In this document: one piece after another, positions 22,601 to 33,425 of the stretch
How the letters are laid out: the number at the start of each line of letters is the position of its first letter
Numbering within the stretch: position 1 is the first letter of the stretch
Origin: Rhizopus sp. PT2906
Lineage: Eukaryota > Mucoromycota > Mucoromycetes > Mucorales > Rhizopodaceae
Reading direction: 5' to 3'
Assembly (NCBI GenBank): GCA_025529335.1
Contig: JAMYHX010000470.1
Coordinates: 1-33,634, forward strand
Length of the DNA: 33,634 nt
Program-made: the position numbers and the translations under genes
The notes under the pieces: generated by a model
What the model was told of the DNA's origin: nothing
The model's database searches: none
The model's input: only the letters and a program-made list of their open reading frames with translations

Positions 22601-25076
22601 TTGCATGCAATATCTGAAAACGAATTTACACTGTTCTCTATTACCACAAGACATGCCTCCGTCACCTTCCATTTCATTCTCGTATGCTCCTCCTTGTCAC
22701 TTCCAAGTCCAGTCAATACAGTATCCAATACAAGTGATATATAGGGTGTTGCGCCAACAGTTTCACCGTTCGTGTGTTGTCCTAAGGGAATATAAAAATC
22801 CATATTAGAGAATCCTGAAAGTAGTTTCTGGCGATCGCTCAGGGAGTGTATCGATGACCCTATCAAATGCACGAGTGATAGTGTCTCTGTATAGCGATGT
22901 CTTTCCAATTCGGTTTGAATTTCTTGTAAAAGTGTTGTTGGTTGATTTACTGATGTAGCCTTTTCTGTTTCTCCTGATACAGGATTGTTTGCTGGAAGAA
23001 GCAAGTCGCTATCCACAAGCTCACGCCACCATTGAAGCGAAATATCTCTTCCGATACCATTCACTCCACCACCCCATGGAGAGCAGAAGGCTGAGATAAC
23101 GTCAAATACAGCAGCTCTAAGGTAGGCTGAAGTAGGACGTTTGATAATAGCTTCTAAATTACTTCGACAGTAGGCTTCATTATTGTACCAAAATGCGTAT
23201 CTAGCCTCTTCACTATACTGCACAGTTTGCTTTAGGATATTCAGAAATTTAAGCAATACCATCTCTTCTTCTACAGGGATCGTACGAGGCAGGTCGTCTG
23301 TTGTATTAGATAACAAATTGGCATAGTATTCCAATGCCATCAGTGGCTTTTTCCATGTAAATAACGAGCCAGAACCCAAGTCGGTGTCGGCTTTACCTCT
23401 GAATAAGCTCAGTGTACCTGCAGCACATGTCGCTCCAGTCGATATTGAACCAAAAAAGTCAAAGGCAGCACACACGGTCGATTGCACCTTGATGTCAACT
23501 AACCATCGAACGAAATGATTTAATCCGTCATCACGTTTCCAAAAGACAAGTCCACCTTCAATAGGCCCTGTATACACACTGGCTAAAAAGGTCAAGAAGT
23601 ACTCCAGATCACGGACTTGTACATGACTCGTCGTCTCATTAGTCTGCATGGCTTCTGAAGAATAGGTCATGGTATTGACCGAAGCAGAATCCTCTTCCTT
23701 GTATTTGAGGCTCTGCAAGACACCAAATAGTTGTCGAATGATTGTATTTGCGAGCGTCTTGAGTTCATGTATGACACATGTTTGAAATTCGCTTCGAATT
23801 TCAATCTTGTATTGACGATAATCAATTCTGCCGTGGGTTTGTGAAGCCTCTTCTGCATTGATAAGGTCGTCAAAAGCGCCATTGTCAAATCCTCCTGACT
23901 GTTGGAAATACAACATGTACTGTTGCAAAAACTTGAAAGCGTTTGCATCTATCGCTGCATCAATGAGCTGTTGAGTTTCTGTTTCATTAGTGATCGCGTT
24001 TGGTCCGTTAGTGAATGCGCCTGATCTTCTTGGATTCGTCAAGTAAAGAACCCATTGAAGAACAATGACAGCTTTAATGGCAGGAACGTCGGATCCATGT
24101 GTCATGATTCGTCTATGGAATGATTTGGCAAAGCTCAACACGTTTTGGTCCGGTTCATCACCTTCAGTCTGATTGCTATATGATATCGTTGCAAGCATGG
24201 TGGTGATCATGTATGATGTTGCTGGGTCAGTCAGTTGTGCCTTTTCCAACATTTCAAGCATAGTCAGCTTAGATTGAGCGTCCAAGCTGAAAATAGAAGC
24301 CAAGTGATATAAGATTTGGACAATCGATACACGTTCATCGCCAAGTCTTTCTATACGAATAAATGCAATATCCTCTCCTAGTTTTCCACTTCCAGCTGCT
24401 GGCATTTGTCCACCCACTGTGCCTGTGTTGTATAATGCTGTGATGGCTCTGGTCAAGCTTTCTAGTGTTGAAAGAAGTTTTGCTGTAAATGTGCCTGTTT
24501 TATTGTTTCCCAGGGGAACACTTTCAGACATTATTTCAGTTGCAAAGCTATAGCAAACAGATCGAACCTGTTCACTAACAGAAGCATCATTCGCAAACTT
24601 CAAGATGGCTTCCAGGGACGCCAAGAGGTATCCACGTTCTGCGTGAAAAAGAAGGACGGCTGTATCAATCGGATCACAGTTGAAGTTGGATGATTGTGTT
24701 ATTCCATTCATCAAAAGTGTTGCTGCAACGTGTTCATTGATATCAAGTTGGTCGGATAGGAATAATGCTTTCGTAACGAAGTCTTTGCTGACGGTATGTG
24801 AGACTCTGTTGATATATGCCTTGTCTATAATAAAAGCAAAAACTTGGTTAATCAAGATATTGTTTTTGGGTCTTAACACTTGCTTGCATTGAGATCAGCT
24901 CTATGAGAACTATTCTTGGGTTGATTGTTCAGTAATCCAAGGAACTTGTGCTTATTCATATACAATTGTTGTTGAAGTGAATTTGAAATCTCGGGAGACA
25001 CTTTTGCTTGACTTAGAGTGTCTAGCAATGTGCGATTCTCTTCAGTCCAGGTTGGAATGTCATACATTTGTAACAT
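19670..25076 (-). CDS. NUP192: Giant inner-ring nucleoporin NUP192/NUP205
   Basis: Four exons: 25076-24884, 24824-20175, 20128-19842, 19792-19670, giving 1750 aa, close to fungal Nup192 (about 1680-1760 aa). It forms a ring-shaped alpha-helical solenoid that binds Nic96/NUP93 and Nup53 in the nuclear pore inner ring. Landmarks include KALFLSDQLDINEHVAATLL near the N terminus, CSPWGGGVNGIG in the middle, and QLPLYIFEARMSILLRLA near the C terminus, a well conserved block of the NUP188/NUP205/NUP192 group. Exon 2 is an uninterrupted 4650 bases, unlike the finely split NUP93. Intron 1 (24883-24825) is GC-AG; without it the frame hits TAA within three codons. Transcribed divergently from ERV41. 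Confidence 0.95.
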
Positions 25077-25435
25077 GGTCAAAACACCCCAAAGAAAAGA
25101 AAAAAAGAGAAAAACGCGAAGAGAAAATACTTCAAATTCGTACATGAAGTTTTGTTCAACAAAAAAAAAAAGAGTCACGAATGATCAAGTAACTGAATAT
25201 GAAGTGGGTTGTTATGACAACACAATCAAACATCTTTATCAATAAATACTAATAATGTCCTTTTATTTAAATACGTATTCTTTATACAGAGAACAAGAGA
25301 GAGAGGCACACACAAGAGAGAAAGAGAGGCTAGATTTGGATACAATATCATTTCGTGTTACACGAGTAAAAGTTGTTGGCAGAAAAATTGTTGATTTGCT
25401 ATTTGTTTCTTCTTTTCAGGTCCATCTCCACTTTA
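25077..25435. promoter_or_regulatory. Bidirectional promoter region, NUP192/ERV41
   Basis: A 359-base interval between divergent start codons. It contains an A-rich and AG-rich stretch near the NUP192 side, a GAGAGAGA-type purine run at about 25288-25330, and a TTTCTTCTTTTCAG pyrimidine tract at 25405-25419. The last looks like a splice acceptor and may mark an intron in the ERV41 5' leader. Confidence 0.5.
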
Positions 25436-26914
25436 ATGGCTGTATTTAGGAAGCTAACAGAAAAGGCTGCTGCTATTGATGTCTTTCCAAAAGTTGAAGA
25501 TGATAATCAGAATAGAAGTGAACGAGGTGGTTTACTTACTTTGATTGTGACATTCTGTTTGATACTCTTGACATTGAATGAACTATCAGAGTAAAAAAAT
25601 AAAGAAAAGATAAGATAGGCAACATAGTAATTATATGCACTATAGTTACTACAAGATTCGAACAAAGTACCAATTTCTAGTAGATTCAACCATTGATACC
25701 AAAATGCAAATCAACATAGACACGACGATTGCTATGCCTTGTCCAAGCAAGTATCATGTATAAATAGATCCTATAGACATGTTTTAACTCTTTTTTATCA
25801 GATATACTCATCCATGTCGTTGACGCGACTGGACAAAGAACAGAACTTACGGATCGATTTAAGCGTATTCCTGTAATATATAAATCATATCTATGGAAAA
25901 GACAGAGAGCTTACTCTGCTTTATATATAGACTGAATTTACAGCGGGCTCTGCAACCAAATACAAGTAAAAAGATAACCATCAATAACCTTGACCATATG
26001 AACCAACTTCATGTTAGGGCTCCAGATGATCCCAAGTATATTCAAGAAATCATTCGTGCAGCTAGTGGAAAATCCTATGATTATCAAGTAGCCAGTAAGG
26101 AAAAGTGTTGTTTGTTTCTTCCAAAGACTCAATTATTATGCCGTAGAGGATATGGGCGCATGTAGAGTGTATGGTTCATTAAACGTGAATAAGGTTGCAT
26201 CAAATCTTCACATCACATCTGATGGACATGGATATGGTAAAAAATAAGAATCAAATCAGACTGGGCAATGATACTCACCTTTTCATATGATAGCAAGTAG
26301 AATGCATACAAGTCATGATGGTAAATACGGGTATAAACTATATATACACTACATGTACTAATGCTTATATTTCAGTATTGAACTTTACTCATCGCATTGA
26401 TGAGTTTTCTTTTGGTCAGCTTTATCCTAATTTAATCAATCCACTTGATAACAGTGTAGAAATCGCAGAAACACGTAAGTTTTATAGGCAATGATAAAGT
26501 AAGTATCAATTAAAGCATCATTTTTTAGATTTCGAAGTATTCCAATATACAATGTCTGTGGTTAGTATTGATGACAAGATAAGAAAGAATAGTCGATGTG
26601 ACACTTGTTGATAGGTACCAACAACTTTTATTGATCGAACAGGCAAAGTTTTACAAACAAATCAGTATGCTGTCACTGATTCCCACAAGACCTTTCAAGA
26701 TGGTCAAGCAGTACCAGGTATATTCTTCAAGTATGAATTAGAACCTATTTCAGTACAGATAAGTGAAGAGCGTCAATCGTCATTCTTGCATTTTATTGTC
26801 AGATTATGTGGCATCCTTGGTGGATCTGTCGTGACAGTGGGTGCAATCTATAGAACCATTAACTTTATACTCACAGGAGGCAAAGAGAACTCAAAACTGT
26901 TGAACTTGTACTAA
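25436..26914 (+). CDS. ERV41: COPII cargo-cycling protein Erv41/ERGIC2
   Basis: Ten exons: 25436-25590, 25646-25746, 25802-25872, 25931-25965, 26018-26094, 26147-26236, 26294-26320, 26376-26474, 26529-26560, 26615-26914, giving 328 aa (yeast Erv41 352). It cycles between ER and Golgi with Erv46 and helps retrieve escaped ER residents. The order is a short cytosolic N terminus with IDVFPKV, a first transmembrane helix (about 38-52), a large lumenal domain with DSTIDTKMQINID, GACRVYGSLNVNKV and FTHRIDEFSFG, then YPNLINPLDNS, VVPTTFIDR and PGIFFKYELEPISV, and a second helix near the C terminus. The missing FGxIxxxF-type details make Erv41 a better fit than Erv46. Intron 2 (25747-25801) is GC-AG; exon 7 is only 27 bases. 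Confidence 0.94.
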
Positions 26915-27065
26915 CTTGTGAATAAAAAAAAAGTTATATGCTTGGACCTTTTATTTGTTTTTATGTGAGAAAATGATGCATAAGGTATAATGTCAGTAGA
27001 GAAAAAACTGTTATGTACACATATGAGAAAGACAGAGGAAGAGTGAAAGATGATGACGATGATGC

Positions 27066-28262
27066 TTAAAGTGTTCCCAAGACAGATGAAAGACCCACGA
27101 TGAATATTCCTAAAAAGAAGAATAAGAGAATATAGTGCTGGTCCATGTCTGCTCTGATAGCTTGAGGTAGCATGCTCTGTTTAAGAGTATATCAGTAAAC
27201 ATACAAATGTATGTTGCTTCATTATTTACCTGAATCGTGATCAAAGACATCATACCGCTTATACAAGCAAAGATAGCACCAAAGAGCACGTCTTCCTTTG
27301 ATTTACTTATATTTTTCACAAGCAATAATCCAACGAGTGCCCCCAATGGCTGTGATAATCCACCCATCAAGGAAGCAGCACTAAATGCAATCATTCTGGA
27401 TCGTGTCGCATAATACAAGGGCAGGGCAATCATAAATCCTTCAGTCAAGTTGTGAATAGACAGTGCAATAGAGACACTTAAACCGAGCGCAGAAGAGGCC
27501 TTGGTTGAAACAAACATGATGAGTCCCTCTATGGATATGATTGGTTATTGATTCATAGGTACCATGTTGCGTCTCATAGTTACCTGGAAATTTGTGCACA
27601 CAGATGGCAATAGCTGTTTGAATACCTATGCTAAGGTAATGTTTGGGATCATTACCAACAACGTTCTCGATAGGATCATGATGATGATGATGATGGTGAC
27701 TATGTTCATGGGTGTTATCTTCGTTTTGAGCATCATTATTATCTTGATAATCTTCATAATGCAGTATAAAGTGAGATTCGCTAGATCTCATGGTGCCGTA
27801 TTCTGCATCACAGCGGTGTTTACTGAGTTTGCGTCTCTCATCGTGAGAGTGGCTATCATGGTCCTGGCATGAATCAGAACCATCTCCGCAAGCATGAATG
27901 GCATCTGGCATCAGATAATGAATCAGTTTGGTGAGTAGTAAGGTAAAGGTGATTCCAGCAAAGTAGCATGCATAAAGTAAGGTGTCATTTTGAAGTCGTT
28001 TCTGTGCTTGAGGAAACATGATTGATAAAGAAGAAAATAGCAAGACACCAGATGCTAAAGACATGGAAGATGCCATGAAAGCACGACTGTCTAATAATGG
28101 TCTATGAAATAATATATCGATAAATACAATAGAGGCTACAAATAATAATGAATACTTGTTTTTACATCAATAGCCAATTTAACTACCTCCTATTATGCAA
28201 GCAATAGATGATACAATCACACCTAACCAAGCTTCCAAATTGCTATTTTCCGTTGCAAACAT
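27066..28262 (-). CDS. ZIP-family zinc transporter (Zrt3-like)
   Basis: Four exons: 28262-28187, 28135-27584, 27528-27230, 27176-27066, giving 345 aa. An integral membrane metal transporter. The two metal-site helices carry HKFPEG (206-211) and HNLTEG (235-240), the signature of ZIP proteins. A long variable loop between helices 3 and 4 carries a HEHSHHHHHHHD cluster that likely senses or feeds zinc. The EGLIMFVSTKASSA and SLMGGLSQPLGALVG blocks resemble Zrt3/ZIP8-type transporters that release zinc from the vacuole, but the membrane is inferred. The glutamate of HKFPEG is split by an intron, which is why neither flanking frame shows the intact motif. Converges with ERV41, leaving 151 bases between stops. 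Confidence 0.93.
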
Positions 28263-28450
28263 TAAAGAAAGAAAGAAAAAAAAAGAAAAAAATAGAGAGT
28301 GATTTTATTATTTAAGGTCAACCGCAAGCAAGCAATGAACAAACAAACAACAACAACGTAAACATGTCTCTTTATTATTAAAACCAAAAATTTTGTGACG
28401 CTGTTTCAAACTAAAAATTTTTCAGAAAATTTTGACTCTCCTTAATAATC

Positions 28451-29370
28451 TTATTCTTCCTTCTTGCGTAAAGGCTTCTTTTTCCTTGAGATGCTTGAAT
28501 CGGCCAATTTTCGCTTTTTAAATACAACTTGTTCAGTTGAATCATCAATACTGAATGCATTTGTTGGATATTCTTTTTCTTTTAATTTGAATGCATTCAA
28601 ATCTTCTTCATTAGTTCCTTCATCATCATCTTGAAATTCGGGAGCTTGGTCATGTGTTGATCTTTGTTGCTGTTGATCATCACGTTTGGTTGTACCAGGT
28701 TCAGATGTAGGAGGTGTCACTGGTGTCACAACTTCCCATTCTCCAACCTTTGCTACATCCTTACTAACTGCCCATTCTTCACGTCCCTCTACCTTTTGTT
28801 CTTTTACTGTCGGATTACGTAATTCTTCAATGGTGGGTACATAATAGTTTGCGCCATAACCATAAGCACCAGTACTGGTCGACGTTCTGCTCACTCGACT
28901 GCTACTGGGTTTATTGGTTGTAGTAATTGAAGAAGTACTACTACTACTACTTAAGTGCTTTGGTCCATCTTTCATGCTGATGCTTAATAATGCAGCCTAA
29001 AAGATGTATAAGTCATATACATATTACTTCGCTTTTCATTAGCCTATAATTTACTTGCTCTATTCTCTGTAATTCTTTTCTAACGCTCTCCTGTTGTTCT
29101 TTCTCTTCTCGTCCTTTTTTGTATACATTCCTCAAGAATCTCTCAACCTGAGCTTTATGTGCAGTACCATTTTCGTGAAGTGAAATTGACTATAGACATG
29201 TTATTAAAGGTAATATAATGACTAGATTAACTTACAGGTTTGTTATTAGCAACAAACTTTTTACAATATTTACACCAATGCTTCTGCTGTGATACCCAAT
29301 AGTCAGCCCTAGATTAAGAGAGATAATAGATTAGCATGTTGACATGATTTAACCTTTATAGATTTTACAT
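28451..29370 (-). CDS. WBP4-like U1-type zinc-finger pre-mRNA splicing protein
   Basis: Four exons: 29370-29369 (only the AT of the start codon), 29308-29236, 29189-29055, 28996-28451, giving 251 aa. The protein starts MADYWVSQQKHWCKYC, very like human WBP4/FBP21 (MADYW...). A matrin/U1-type C2H2 finger uses C13, C16, H30 and H36. A charged helical segment follows, then a Ser/Thr-rich linker, an acidic part and a basic KKRK..RKKK tail fit for nuclear import. WW domains present in animal WBP4 are not visible. WBP4 proteins associate with spliceosomal B complexes; that role here is by homology. The split initiation codon is inferred from the MADYW homology, the donor GTAAAA directly after AT, a CTAAT branch-like site and the phase of exon 2. 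Confidence 0.82.
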
Positions 29371-30288
29371 TATAAGTTCTATATTACAGCCAGAAAAAAA
29401 AAATCTCTTTCCGAAAATGGTTCAATGATTTGCATTTGAGAGAGAGTACCAAATACAGTCTCAGAGCAGGGCAAATGCAAAAACGCGATAATGAACCATT
29501 TAAGCTTCACCAAGCATAAAGCATTACTGAAGCAATTAATTGAATGCTAAATGATTTCAATTAACTGATTTAGCCGCGAATATCACAATGTGATTCGAGT
29601 TGGCCCTTTACAAAATCATCAAAACATCTATCAAGATATACAATTTTCGCTTTTCCTGGCAATGCGATGGAATAATTGAATGGAGTGTTTGACAGCATAA
29701 GCTTATTAAATAAGGAATTGCTTACCCATGTATATGCTTATTCTTTTTTTTTTTTTTCTTAAAAAAAATGATAATCAAGGCAGTTTCCCCAATACTGATG
29801 ATGAGGACGAGCATGTTTTTGACATCCTTAAAGACATTTCAAAAGATAGTAAAACAGTCTAGATCGCTATACATAAGATTCAGCCCTTTTTTCCTATTTG
29901 ACTGTAATGAAGATGAGGGTTTCTATTGAATAAAAAGACTGAAAGAATGGTATGACATTTGAGCTTATATTGGAGCATCCTTCAATTGAAGAGCTTTAGT
30001 CAAAGTCAAAGAATGGCATTAAACACATCATCTGTCTGAAAATGACACGCTTACGGATCGCATTATCAAAAGATATTGCAGGCTTCATAAACCATTCTAT
30101 TTCGCTGTGAAGCTGAAGGACTTAATCGGAGCCCAAATATTGTCTCAATGCTTACTAAAAATCTAGCATGATTTTTTTGAATTAAATGCAGTTGCACATT
30201 GTAGGTTTCTTGTTTTGTGTAATGAAGGTGCTCCCTTTTGAAGGCCGATACCTAATATATATTTGTGCCCTGGTTATTCAAGTAAGAA
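29371..30288. other. Intergenic region with coding-like fragments
   Basis: About 900 bases between divergent genes. Short peptide-like runs occur on the plus strand, for example NQGSFPNTDDEDEHVFDILK near 29770-29840 and DRIIKRYCRLHKPFYFAVKL near 30055-30120. They lie in different frames and are broken by stops. They may be remains of one dead gene, or chance. A T tract at about 29744-29758 followed by an A run forms a weak hairpin. The promoters of both flanking genes should lie here. Confidence 0.4.
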
Positions 30289-31588
30289 ATGGGAAACTGT
30301 TTTACAGTGCAAAAAAGTTTACCAGCTAAAAAACATAGAATGTCACCACCAAGTTCTACACCTGCTATTGGTAGCACTACCACTGCTTCTAATACACAGA
30401 TCGCAGACCACCTTGCTCAATCAACCATAATGGCAAACAGAGAATTTCACCAAGTAGATTCTTCTTATTGGTTACCAATGGATGAGAATGAAAGACAGAG
30501 ACTTACAGGGGTAAATGAGGAGCGAATGTAGAGAGAAATGACTGTATCTAATGATGTACCATTTGGAAACAGCAACATGTTGCCATAAAAGAATTATATG
30601 AAGGGTGAGATTATTTTTTTGATTATGCTAAGTATTTCTAACGTTTTCTTATACAGAAATGTATTATCAAGCGTAAAGAGTAATCTTGATTTACAAGGTG
30701 GAATATCTATTCTTGATGTAGGCTGCGGACCAGGTGTATGGAGTATGGTAAGTCATCAACATGTCCTTTCAGTAATATTTCAAGGCACTTAAAAAGATCA
30801 CTGTTTAGGACATGTCGTTGGACTATCCCAACTGTACATATCATGCATGCGATATTGTAGACATAACAAATAAAAGGCTCAGAATGAAAAACTTTACGTT
30901 CAAGAAGGGCGACGTACTCAAAGGCCTTCCATATGAAGATAATACATTCGATTTTGTCCACATGAGACTCTTGACAGGTTCCCTTTGTGTGGATCAATGG
31001 CCAATTGCTATAAAAGAACTCATACGTGTTACCAGGCCTGGTGGTATAATTCAATTGACTGAGATTGACAATAAGGTAAGTGGGGCTGTACGTGGGAATG
31101 TTGTGAAAGATATTCATGGCTTCATAGTTACCAGACCCAAAGAATGAAGCTTACTATAAACTTATCAGTGCAAGTAAAGTATTAAATACAGCTTATGGAC
31201 CTGGACTAATTCTATTCTAGTTCACAATGCCTGTAAACTCAGGAATCAGAATCCACGTATTGCATTAGAACTAGAAAGGTTGCTTAAAGAGAGTGGCCAA
31301 TGTAAAATAGTTCAGGCTGAGTACCGTAGTTGTAGAATGAGTAAGTACGAGTTCAAAAGAGGCAAATAATTGGTGCTTACGTAGAATGTAGGTGATAATA
31401 ATAGCATGGCCAAAAAATTCGTTTGGGACTGTGTAGAAGTAACAAGGTCTATGATACATGCGATTGGTCCTTATATGGGCTTGAATGACGAAGAAGACTG
31501 TAGACAATATATTCGGGAACTTAAGCAGTGCTTGACGACCTCTGATTGCTATATGTATTACAATGCTGTTGCTGCGCAAAAACTCTAA
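30289..31588 (+). CDS. SAM-dependent methyltransferase with predicted N-terminal acylation
   Basis: Seven exons: 30289-30510, 30573-30604, 30657-30747, 30809-31075, 31128-31173, 31221-31340, 31392-31588, giving 324 aa. The Rossmann core shows motif I ILDVGCGPGVWSMD (103-116), the YHACDIVD strand 2 motif, GLPYEDNTFDFVHMRLL as motif IV, and ELIRVTRPGGIIQLTE as motif VI-like; this is the Methyltransf_25/11 type. A REFHQVDSSYWLP block precedes the domain, as I remember for fungal members. The protein begins MGNCFT: Gly2 with Thr6 fits N-myristoylation, and Cys4 is a candidate palmitoyl site, predicting membrane attachment. The substrate is unknown. The last acceptor was set at 31391 because the earlier AG (31384) causes an immediate stop. 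Confidence 0.9.
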
Positions 31589-32640
31589 GCTATTTATTTA
31601 GAATATAGATATCTGCCAATATAAAAAGCAGAAACTATTATAAAAACCCAACAATAAAATATGAAAAAGACATGTTTAACAAATACAATAATATTAATAT
31701 GTAATAGGCTTTGATGAATTTCCTTTAAAGAGAGAAGCATATTTCTCATTTATATGACATATATTCTCATGCGCCGTCCATTGACTCTACTGTTATATTA
31801 AACAAATGAAAATAAAGATTGTTGAGCAAGTAATTTCTTATACAATTTGAATACAGCTACTCAATGGATCATAGGCTCTACTGTCGTGTATATTTTTGAT
31901 TGAAAAGTTAAATACCATCTTAATAAAGGATAAACACATACTGAGACTACTATATGTTTTCATACCTGCAATGACTACGCCAATAGAGGAGTAAAACCTT
32001 TGGGAATAAGCTTATTATATATTTATAGCTAAATAGTTGCACTGAGCTCATTATAAATGAAGATAGCTTCATACCAAAGTGCTTCTCCTTCTTTCATAAG
32101 GATACATTTTTAAAATACAGTAGTAGAGACAGTTAAACAGTTCCTCTCAAGCATTTCTTTACTCAATTAGTAGTGCATCGTCGGATTTTCTATTACATCA
32201 AATGCTTTCATTTGATATACCATAGCTACAGCAAAACTAAACAAAGTACAAGATGAATAAAGCTGGTGTTAGCTACTTCCTCTCCTTTCTTATCTCCAAT
32301 TCTACAAAATGATTTACTAGAAAGTAGATGAACGATATCGCATAGAGTGATTATTTCCTCTGTAAAAAAGAAAATTATGGATTTAAAACAAGAAAAAGGG
32401 AAAGAAGCTATAGTTACGGTAAAACCTCACCATTACAAAACTTTAAATATGACACCTTTTTCTTACGATATTATTGTCAACTTTAAGCCGTTAGCTGTGT
32501 ATAGATAAACCATGCGATCGAAGCGCACACTGGATTTAAAATGCTTATTCCTTAACTTTGAGTATGGATTTCTGCTTGTATTTCAATGATTATACGTAGG
32601 CAATGAAATAAGAACGAATTGAGAACTTCGAGTTTAAACA
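31589..32640. other. AT-rich gene-free region next to the right repeat arm
   Basis: About 1 kb with frequent stops in all six frames and no protein-like run. No tRNA-like cloverleaf, simple repeat or known element was recognised. Confidence 0.5.
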
Positions 32641-32789
32641 AAAGAAAAAGAAGAATTATTCAAAAAGACAATGCTTTTTATTTTTATACAAACGAATTTA
32701 AAAATTCAAAAAGACGAAGCTTTTTACTTTTAAAAATGGAAATATTTTTTTTTTGCTGCAAAAAGACCATGAGTTTTTCTGATTTCCTA
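32641..32789 (-). repeat. Right arm, inner AT-rich part
   Basis: The reverse complement matches the left inner arm from about 210 to 397: the shared AGAAAAACTCATGG block, the poly-A tract, and the AAAAAGC..CTTTTTGAATT units. Two units are present here against three on the left. Unlike the outer arm, this part carries a transversion and indels relative to the left copy. Confidence 0.8.
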
Positions 32790-33425
32790 TTTTTTTTAGA
32801 GTTTTTGATATTTTTCTTGAAACAAAGCTATTGCATGGACAACAGTCGACTTCCACAAGCAGGCCAAGGCCTCCAAAGCTCACCTCCTTCCTCCAGTAAG
32901 TAACTAACCGATACGTGCCCTTCGCAGAATGTGCCAGACCTACAGAACCCTTTGGTTCCAAGTACCGCCTACCATGGGTTCGAGCCGAGGTCGAAATAGC
33001 CTCAATGGACCCTACCGAACGTCAAGCGGTATGCATTCCCAAACCTAGCTAGCCAATCTTTACCCCTATCGCGAAGCTACTCACAAATGAACTGCTCCGA
33101 CCGACTTAGGAATCACTCCAGAGACCTCCTTACGATCATCACATCACCGTCCTTCAGTGATCCTTGTGCCCTAAGTATAAGAAAAACAAAAGGAACCATT
33201 ACGGTTAGTAAGTTTGCGTGTATACACCAAGGTTTGAACTTGCCGCTAGAAGAATCTTGGATCCATTCGTAAACTGTGCATCTAAGGGGACATTTACGGT
33301 TAGTAAGTCTGGCTATGAGTCTTCAAGTTCACACTTACCGCAAAATAAAAGATAACCTTGGAATCATGCGCAAAAGTGCAGGCACAGGGTTTACAGAGAT
33401 ATCAGGGTCAGTTCCGATCGTAAGT
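32790..33425. mobile_element. 636-base segment found only in the right arm, TA on both sides
   Basis: The left arm runs directly from outer to inner part (CCTAGAAAAT at 207-216), whereas the right arm has 636 extra bases here, with a TA at 32788-32789 and another at 33426-33427. Either the segment inserted with a TA duplication or the left copy lost it through a TA microhomology. It is much more GC-rich than its surroundings. Plus-strand coding-like runs exist: MDNSRLPQAGQGLQSSPPSS at about 32834, then RPTEPFGSKYRLPWVRAEVE at about 32936 or, in another frame, a 115-codon run ending at 33271 with one TAG. Two imperfect direct copies of ACGGTTAGTAAGT lie 95 bases apart (33201 and 33296). No terminal inverted repeats of its own and no recognised domain were found. 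Confidence 0.5.

Noticed and set aside
26294..26320. 27-base ERV41 exon as a misassembled piece
   Set aside because: It has proper GT/AG borders, keeps frame on both sides and fits the lumenal sequence between the GYG and LNFTHR blocks, so it was kept as a real micro-exon.
27660..27725. ATGATGATG-type trinucleotide repeat as a separate feature
   Set aside because: It is the antisense of the His-rich loop codons of the ZIP transporter, a functional feature of that protein family.
32698..32961. Minus-strand frame beginning MEPKGSVGLAH
   Set aside because: It crosses the junction between the arm-specific segment and the low-complexity repeat, so a continuous native protein is unlikely; competing plus-strand frames look as good.
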